Shown piece after piece: positions 58,619-64,000 of a stretch of DNA of 64,000 nucleotides (position 1 is the stretch's first letter; each line of letters begins with the position of its first letter). The stretch covers positions 1 through 64,000 of the forward strand of contig DATKYR010000036.1 in the NCBI GenBank assembly GCA_035528395.1. The letters are read 5' to 3'. Both the position numbers and the translations under genes were made by a program. The notes below the pieces were generated by a model. The model saw nothing but the letters and a program-made list of their open reading frames with translations. It did no database searches and was not told where the DNA came from. Source of the DNA: NIOZ-UU13 sp035528395 (GTDB lineage: Bacteria; Planctomycetota; Phycisphaerae; Sedimentisphaerales; Anaerobacaceae).

Positions 58619-60052
58619 TCATTTCTTTTCGATACGTTTTGCAAGCTGGTCTTCACCCGGCGTCAGTGCCGCAAGATGCAGGGTGACCTCTTTGCGGATT
58701 TCAGTTATGACCTCCGGATGGTCTTTGGATATATCATATTTTTCAGATGGGTCGTGCTCGAGATTATAAAGCAATGGGGGCTCGTGGTGCGTCTCTTTGC
58801 CTTTGCCGTAGGCAGGCTTTGTTATAAAATGCGCCTTGTACGGCCCTTTGCGAACAGCGTACAATTTAGCACCGCGGTAATAGAACATATTTTTTCGGGG
58901 ACTCGGCCCGGTCCCGAACAGGGCGGGTGACAGGTCCAGTCCGTCAACCACGCGGTCGGTCGGGACCTTCGCACCGCCTAATGTCAGAATCGTCGTATAT
59001 AAATCCATAGTCGAGCCGATATCGTTCACGACGGCGGGTTTGATTTTGCCCGGCCACCATATAATACAAGGCTCTCGCATACCGCCTTCAAAGGTGCAGC
59101 CTTTTCCTTCTCTGAGCAGTCCCGCCGAGCCGCCGTGCTCGTTGAAGGTAAGCCACGGGCCGTTGTCGGATGTAAAGACAACAAACGTATCCTCCGCCAG
59201 CCCTTCGCGGCGCAGGGTCCCGAGTATCTGCCCGACGCCCCAGTCAATTTCTTCAATTACATCGCCGTACAGGCCGCGCAAACTCTTGTCCCTGAACTTC
59301 TGTGAGACAAACAAGGGAACATGGGGCAGATTGTGTGCCAGGTAGAGAAAGAAAGGTTTGTTTTTGCTTTTTTGTACGAACTTGATTGCCTCCTCGGTAT
59401 AGCGTTTCGTAATCGTGTTCTGGTCGGCTGGACGCTCTATAATCTCTTCATTGCGCATAAGCGGGACATTAAAGTACTCTGTCTTCGGCTCAAGGAACGC
59501 CTGCCGTCCCTCGCCGCCGATGCGGTCCATATCGTTGCTGTACGGGATGCCGAAATAGGAATCGAAGCCGTTATTTGTCGGCAGATATTGCGGCAGGTGA
59601 CCGAGGTGCCATTTTCCGACACAGGCGGTCGCGTAACCTTCAGCCTTGAGGGCCTCGGCGATTGTAACTTCATTTTTCGGCAGGCCGTTAGCTGAATCGG
59701 GAAACAGCACGCGCCGCTTGTCACTGCACATTCCGCTGCGAATCGGCAGTCTCCCGGTCAGCAGTGCCGCCCGGCTCGGCGTGCAGACCGAGGCCCCGAC
59801 GTAAAAATTTGTCCATTTCTGGCCCTGGGCGGCCATCCGGTCCAGATTTGGCGTGCGAATCGTCGGATGGCCGTAGCAGGTTAAATCACCGTAGCCCATA
59901 TCGTCACAAAATATGATGATAAAGTTTGGTTTCTTCTCTGTGCTCCCGCGTGCATTCGACCGGCTGGAGCTCGCGCAGCCGGGCAGTGCCAGCGAAACGG
60001 CACCTGCACTGAGAAACTTGATGAACTGTCGTCGATTCAATTGAGGTTTCAT
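58619..60052 (-). CDS. Exported sulfatase (family S1), first of four
   Basis: A 477-residue sulfatase. The ATG at 60052 is set by AAGGAAA upstream and by the Tat signal that begins at once (RRQFIKF, 7-13); an upstream in-frame start would add 33 residues ahead of it. Lipobox LPGC (Cys26), metal Asp50-Asp51 (CDDMGYGD) and active-site Cys90 in CTPSR are intact. It is most similar in layout to the fourth sulfatase. A promoter should lie in the 157-bp divergent gap before the PEP-synthase-like gene. Confidence 0.93.
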   Translation of the reverse strand: MKPQLNRRQFIKFLSAGAVSLALPGCASSSRSNARGSTEKKPNFIIIFCDDMGYGDLTCYGHPTIRTPNLDRMAAQGQKWTNFYVGASVCTPSRAALLTGRLPIRSGMCSDKRRVLFPDSANGLPKNEVTIAEALKAEGYATACVGKWHLGHLPQYLPTNNGFDSYFGIPYSNDMDRIGGEGRQAFLEPKTEYFNVPLMRNEEIIERPADQNTITKRYTEEAIKFVQKSKNKPFFLYLAHNLPHVPLFVSQKFRDKSLRGLYGDVIEEIDWGVGQILGTLRREGLAEDTFVVFTSDNGPWLTFNEHGGSAGLLREGKGCTFEGGMREPCIIWWPGKIKPAVVNDIGSTMDLYTTILTLGGAKVPTDRVVDGLDLSPALFGTGPSPRKNMFYYRGAKLYAVRKGPYKAHFITKPAYGKGKETHHEPPLLYNLEHDPSEKYDISKDHPEVITEIRKEVTLHLAALTPGEDQLAKRIEKK

Positions 60053-60194
60053 CCGAGATTTCCTTAACTGGTTTTTTTGTGTGCTCCAACTGTCACTTTC
60101 CGTTATAATATCCGGCCAGGAACAATCTTGCAAGGACACAGACAACCACAATCTGAATGGTGGATAACCGTCCGTCAGACTGGGGTTTATTTGT

Positions 60195-60211
60195 AAGGAG
60201 CTTTTATCATA
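60195..60211 (+). promoter_or_regulatory. Ribosome site that decides a non-canonical start
   Basis: AAGGAG at 60195-60200, then CTTTTATC, then ATA at 60209-60211. No ATG, GTG or TTG occurs in frame between the TAA at 60194-60196 and 60401, yet the conserved ATP-grasp opening lies in that interval. A CTG at 60233 is a weaker alternative without a ribosome site. Confidence 0.6.
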
Positions 60212-62896
60212 AGCCAGGCTAAAATTTTATCTCTGGATACCGCCCGGCTTTGTGATGAAACGACAATCGGTCCAAAAGCCGCCAGTCTCGTCCATCTTAG
60301 CCGAATCGGTCTTGCTGTCCCCGCCGGTTTCTGTATCACAGGGACAGTTTTCCGGGAACACATAGAGCGGAACAACCTCACCGCCCGTATAAAATCGGTT
60401 GTGGAGAAACTTGCAATGGACTTGGCCATCCCTTTCGGGAAAACCAAGCTGGAGACCAAGGCATCTCTCCTTTCTTCTCTACGGCAGGCCGTTATTGAGG
60501 CGCCTCTGGCAGAGGAGATTCGGCGCCGGATAGAAAATCAGTATCGCACGCTCGGGGCAGACCGCGTTGCTGTCCGCTCATCAGGTACTGCCGAAGACCT
60601 GCCGGGACACTCCTTCGCCGGTCAATATGACACCTATTTGGGCATAGCCAACCTTGAAGATTGTATTGAGGCCGTCAAGAAATGCTGGGCCTCTCTATGG
60701 ACGCTGCGTGCTTATGAGTATCGGGAAAAAAACTGCTTCGACCATCTTAAGATAAATATGGCTGTAATCGTTCAGTCGCTCATCGCCGCAGATGCCTCCG
60801 GCGTTATATTCACAGTCGATCCGCTCATCAGCGAACGTGGCAGCATAGTAATCGAGGCCTGCTTCGGCCTGGGGGAAGCTCTTGTCTGCGGAAAAGTAAC
60901 ACCTGATAGATTCATAGTTGGTAAAAACAATCTCAAAATACATTCCTGCACAATATCAGAGAAAAAAATTGAGTGTGTACTTAATGGCAACGGCCTTATT
61001 AAAGAGCAAACCGTCCCAAGTGAAAAATCATCCACTTGCTGTCTGGATAAGAAACAAGTAACACGACTGGCGAAACTTGCAAGAAAAGTTGAGACCGAAT
61101 TTGGCTGTCCACAGGACATTGAGTGGGCAATATGCAAGAAGAATATCTATTTCCTGCAATCCAGGCCGATTACCGCCATTGGGCCGGAGAAATCACGACA
61201 GGAACAGCAAATCTGGAGCACCTTCTGCCTCGAAGAAGTTATGCCTGATGTTGTTACACCTGTTACGTGGTCGATGCTTCAGTACCTGGGAAATAATCTT
61301 TTCGATCCCTCTCTTCGTGCCCTCTGTATCAACCGCCGGGATACTCCCGTATTTAGCCTCATAGCCGGAAGACTCTATTTCAACGCGAGCTTCTGGACTG
61401 CTGTAATATTGTGCTTGCCCGGTTCTTGCAATTATGACTTTAGAAAAAACGCCGGAAATGAAACCGGCTTACTTGACCTGCTTGACAAACTTGAAAATCT
61501 ACCAAAAGAAGATCTGCCAAAAATAGAATTCAACCGAACACGATTCATTCTAAAATTGCCGCTCCTGCTCATTGGTGTCATCGCTAACACTCCCGAAAAA
61601 GGCCAAGCCATACTTGAAAACGCCAGGAAAATGAACAAAAAATGGCAAAGTCTTGATATATCCAGCTTGTCCATAGAACAAATGGCTGATTGTTGTATGG
61701 ATGCTATCGACGACTTCGACCGTCTCATCATAGCACACGCGCCCTACCTGTTCAGCATAATGATGGCATTTCCAGCCCTTGAGATAGTATGTTCAAAATG
61801 GCTTTCAGATGACAGTTCCAGTACCTCAAAACTGCTTGCAGGGCTTGGAGGCATGGACGATGCCGAATCTGCTATGGACCTTTGGCGTCTTGCTTTGAAG
61901 GCACACGAATCACCCGATATCGAAATGGCCATCCTTGCAGGAGACTGCTGGGAGAATACCGTACAGAAAGTCTCCGAGCTTCAAAGAGGCGATGAGTTTT
62001 TGAAAAGCTGGGATGAATTTATGGAACGCCACGGCCACCACTGCCGAGCTGAGTTAGAGCTGTACAATCAACGATGGTATGAGACGCCGGATTATATCCT
62101 TGGCCTTGTACGAGGTTACCTTACTTGCTTAAGTAAGACCGACCCATTGGAGAATTATAGAAAACTCGCAAATCAAAGGGAACAGCTTGCGGCAGGATGC
62201 CGCCGGGAACTCAAGAACCCAATTAAACGTTTGATTTTCAACAAACTTCTCATTCGTTCTCAAAAGGGTGCTGTCTTTCGCGAGAACATCAAAAGCGAAG
62301 TTATAAGATTGATAGTAGTAATGCGACAATTGCTGCTCGAGCTCGGTAATAGATTCGCGAATCAGGGGCTTCTTGCTGAGACCGATGATATTTTCTTCCT
62401 GGAATTCAGGGATATTCTTCAGATTGCCAAAGGTCGGCACAAACTCGATATCAGACAAATCGTTGCCACGCGCCGTAGAGAGTATAAGAGGTGGCAATCT
62501 ATCACTCCACCAAAAGTAGTCGTTGGTGAATACGATCCAGATAGTTTTGTTCCCGAGGTTGTGAATGCAGATGTCGATGTCCTGAAGGGCTGGGCGGTAA
62601 GCTCGGGTGTAGCTGCCGGAAAAGCACGGGTGATTCTCAGGGCTGACACCGATGAACAAGTACTATCCGGTGAGATTCTGGTTGCACCGTTCACCGACCC
62701 AGGCTGGACTCCTTATTTTTTACCGGCCGCTGCGATAGTCATGGATCAAGGCAGTCTGCTCTCCCACGGCAGTATCGTTGCCCGCGAATACGGGATTCCC
62801 TGTGTCGTGAACGTGGGCACGGCCACGAGAATCATCAAAACCGGTCAGATGATACAGGTGGACGGCAACCACGGCGAGGTCAGGATACTTAAATGA
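60209..62896 (+). CDS. PEP synthase / rifampicin phosphotransferase-like enzyme with apparent AUA start
   Basis: A protein of about 895 residues. The ATP-grasp domain opens with GPKAASLVHLSRIGLAVPAGFCIT and continues with VAVRSSGTAEDLPGHSFAGQYDTYLG and IEWAICKKNIYFLQSRPI. A long central region of unclear fold follows, and the C-terminal swivelling domain has His853 in LLSHGSIVAREYGIP. The PEP-binding barrel of true PEP synthases is missing, as in rifampicin phosphotransferases. Conserved sequence begins well before the first GTG (60401) or ATG, and an in-frame stop lies at 60194. AAGGAG (60195-60200) is eight bases before ATA (60209); ATC is the other candidate. Antibiotic or other substrate is unknown. 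Confidence 0.8.
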   Translation: MSQAKILSLDTARLCDETTIGPKAASLVHLSRIGLAVPAGFCITGTVFREHIERNNLTARIKSVVEKLAMDLAIPFGKTKLETKASLLSSLRQAVIEAPLAEEIRRRIENQYRTLGADRVAVRSSGTAEDLPGHSFAGQYDTYLGIANLEDCIEAVKKCWASLWTLRAYEYREKNCFDHLKINMAVIVQSLIAADASGVIFTVDPLISERGSIVIEACFGLGEALVCGKVTPDRFIVGKNNLKIHSCTISEKKIECVLNGNGLIKEQTVPSEKSSTCCLDKKQVTRLAKLARKVETEFGCPQDIEWAICKKNIYFLQSRPITAIGPEKSRQEQQIWSTFCLEEVMPDVVTPVTWSMLQYLGNNLFDPSLRALCINRRDTPVFSLIAGRLYFNASFWTAVILCLPGSCNYDFRKNAGNETGLLDLLDKLENLPKEDLPKIEFNRTRFILKLPLLLIGVIANTPEKGQAILENARKMNKKWQSLDISSLSIEQMADCCMDAIDDFDRLIIAHAPYLFSIMMAFPALEIVCSKWLSDDSSSTSKLLAGLGGMDDAESAMDLWRLALKAHESPDIEMAILAGDCWENTVQKVSELQRGDEFLKSWDEFMERHGHHCRAELELYNQRWYETPDYILGLVRGYLTCLSKTDPLENYRKLANQREQLAAGCRRELKNPIKRLIFNKLLIRSQKGAVFRENIKSEVIRLIVVMRQLLLELGNRFANQGLLAETDDIFFLEFRDILQIAKGRHKLDIRQIVATRRREYKRWQSITPPKVVVGEYDPDSFVPEVVNADVDVLKGWAVSSGVAAGKARVILRADTDEQVLSGEILVAPFTDPGWTPYFLPAAAIVMDQGSLLSHGSIVAREYGIPCVVNVGTATRIIKTGQMIQVDGNHGEVRILK

Positions 62897-62921
62897 AATT
62901 CAATAGCCGGCAATAATCAAT

Positions 62922-63254
62922 TTACTTAAGCAGCAACTGATGAATAAAAGCTGCGACAAGCCAGACCGCAAAGCTCGCGCAAAGCACTATCCACAAAGAC
63001 AGCTTTTTGTGGAAACATAAAAAAGCCGTAAGGAAAAACAAAATGGTCGGCAAAATACCCCATAGTGCGCCTTTAGTGTACTCGGTTATCAGGTTGAAAT
63101 TGCCGGGATTATCCAGGTACAACCAGACAAGCACGATAAGACCGGTCAAAGGCATCACGGCAATCAGCCCGGCCAACGTCGGCAGCCTGCGCCCTATCTG
63201 CGCGCAGAAAGCAATAACGCACACACTAATCAACAGCTTGATAGCAAATCGCAT
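62922..63254 (-). CDS. DUF3147 family membrane protein
   Basis: A 110-residue protein with four hydrophobic segments, a small family of unknown function. The segment GRRLPTLAGLIAVMPLTGLIVLVWLYLD is typical. The start at 63254 (MRFAIKLL) begins right at the first helix; a longer frame upstream reads through a CCTGAGCACAGTCGAAGG dispersed repeat and is not natural coding. No ribosome site is obvious. It is convergent with the PEP-synthase-like gene. Confidence 0.75.
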   Translation of the reverse strand: MRFAIKLLISVCVIAFCAQIGRRLPTLAGLIAVMPLTGLIVLVWLYLDNPGNFNLITEYTKGALWGILPTILFFLTAFLCFHKKLSLWIVLCASFAVWLVAAFIHQLLLK

Positions 63255-63371
63255 ACAAACACTACACTTGTCATTCCTGCAAAACCTGTCCTGAGCACAG
63301 TCGAAGGAGCAGAAATCCACAAAACAAAAATACAAAAAACTATGTATCCTACACTGCTACCGACCAGCTTT

Positions 63372-63878
63372 TCACTTAATGAACCGGATAGTCAACGGAT
63401 AACGATAGTGATGACCATCATTGGCCTTAACCGCTGCAATCAGCATAAAGACCAAGTCAAAAATGGCTACCGCCGGCAGCAATACAGTTCCAATGCATGC
63501 GAAAATAAGCAGGGCCGCAACTACTCCATAGATTAGCATCGATATTTGGAAATTCACTGCCTCTTTGCCCTGCTCGTCCACAAAAGGAAATTCTTCTTTC
63601 TTTATCTGCCAGACAATCAAAGGCCCTACGATGCAGCCAACAACCGGAACAACAAGCCCGGCAAGCGCCGACAGATGGCATATCATCGCCCACAAACGGG
63701 CATCTTTGTTGATCTCCTTGCTTCCCGGAACTTCTTGAACAGCTTCGGGCTGTTCAGCGGTGACTTCTTTTTCGGCAGGAGTTTCACTTTCGGGCTTTTC
63801 AGCGCTGACTTCTTCTTCGGCAGGAGTTTCGCCTTCGGGCTTTTCCGCCGGCTCCGGGGTTTCCTCTTTTTTTGCCAT
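63372..63878 (-). CDS. DUF4870 family membrane protein with Glu/Pro repeat tail
   Basis: A 168-residue protein. Residues 1-55 are acidic and contain two tandem 15-residue repeats (AEKPEGETPAEEEVS, AEKPESETPAEKEVT), mirrored by a 45-bp DNA repeat at about 63745-63850. The rest is DUF4870, with helices near 65-90 and 107-150. A GGGAG site precedes the ATG. Function is unknown; the family is found in many bacteria. The repeat may vary in number between strains. Confidence 0.85.
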   Translation of the reverse strand: MAKKEETPEPAEKPEGETPAEEEVSAEKPESETPAEKEVTAEQPEAVQEVPGSKEINKDARLWAMICHLSALAGLVVPVVGCIVGPLIVWQIKKEEFPFVDEQGKEAVNFQISMLIYGVVAALLIFACIGTVLLPAVAIFDLVFMLIAAVKANDGHHYRYPLTIRFIK

Positions 63879-64000
63879 AATCCAGCTCCCTTCTATTTAA
63901 TTTATCTTGAATTGACTACTGCTGCCTGGCTTTACTTCGCACCTGTGCCTGCGTCACCGACAGGTGCAGGCAAAGCGGCAGGGAATCTTTTTTAACAAAG
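63879..64000. other. Right edge
   Basis: No gene is visible. A CACCTGT...ACAGGTG inverted repeat at about 63939-63965 is the only structure I notice. Confidence 0.4.

Overview
The window looks like a chromosomal segment of a planctomycete, most plausibly of class Phycisphaerae. No rRNA is present, so this rests on protein families: Tat-exported formylglycine sulfatases, Tat-exported Gfo/Idh/MocA oxidoreductases beside a double DUF1080 protein, zinc-ribbon Ser/Thr kinases behind an ECF sigma factor with an N-terminal FATTHWSVV motif, and pseudopilin-like proteins of the planctomycete type. FtsW is present. Intergenic DNA is unusually rich in dispersed palindromes and degenerate heptamer tracts.

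Layout. 1-3.5 kb: repeats, a DinB-like protein, a small zinc ribbon, and a tightly coupled operon of two DUF488 proteins and a dual-OB protein. 3.8-7.8 kb (minus): a sugar-oxidation operon (DUF1080, then two Gfo/Idh). 8.06 kb: tRNA-His. 8.5-11.2 kb: pyruvate phosphate dikinase behind a clear sigma-70-type promoter. 11.7-14.2 kb: an exported amidohydrolase and a sulfatase. 14.7-16.3 kb: ftsW and a cupin. 16.6-21.6 kb (minus): ECF sigma factor and two near-duplicate kinases. 22.6-24.9 kb: an AT-rich membrane-protein cassette and a two-gene CBASS-like defence locus (CD-NTase plus Cap15-like effector). 25.3-25.9 kb: a promoter, a chain of hairpins and a degenerate repeat. 26-28.7 kb: lipoprotein mutarotase and a UDP-sugar pyrophosphorylase. 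29.2-30.5 kb: a pseudopilin fused to a Hint domain. 30.7-46.7 kb: housekeeping genes (smpB, DUF1844, trpC, glnS, lgt, gltX, PfkB kinase, thpR, recA, alaS) and three tandem zinc-ribbon membrane paralogues. 46.7-51.5 kb (minus): aconitase, LOG-like protein, an exported repeat protein and hisD. 51.7-53.0 kb (minus): the second pseudopilin-Hint gene. 53.9-60.1 kb (minus): four consecutive sulfatases. 60.2-62.9 kb: a PEP-synthase/rifampicin-phosphotransferase-like enzyme with an apparent AUA start. The right edge has DUF3147 and DUF4870 membrane proteins.

How the genes fit together. The sulfatases, keto-sugar enzymes, mutarotase and nucleotide-sugar enzyme suggest a particle-associated organism that desulfates and oxidises complex glycans. 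The least ordinary material is (i) the pair of unlinked pseudopilin-Hint genes, whose Hint domains lack the C-terminal His-Asn of inteins; (ii) the leader these genes share, with two inverted-repeat pairs in interleaved A-B-A'-B' order, identical short spacings and one compensatory base change, plus a shared 75-90 bp element further upstream; (iii) the CBASS-like locus; and (iv) the promoter-driven hairpin chain at 25.33-25.48 kb.
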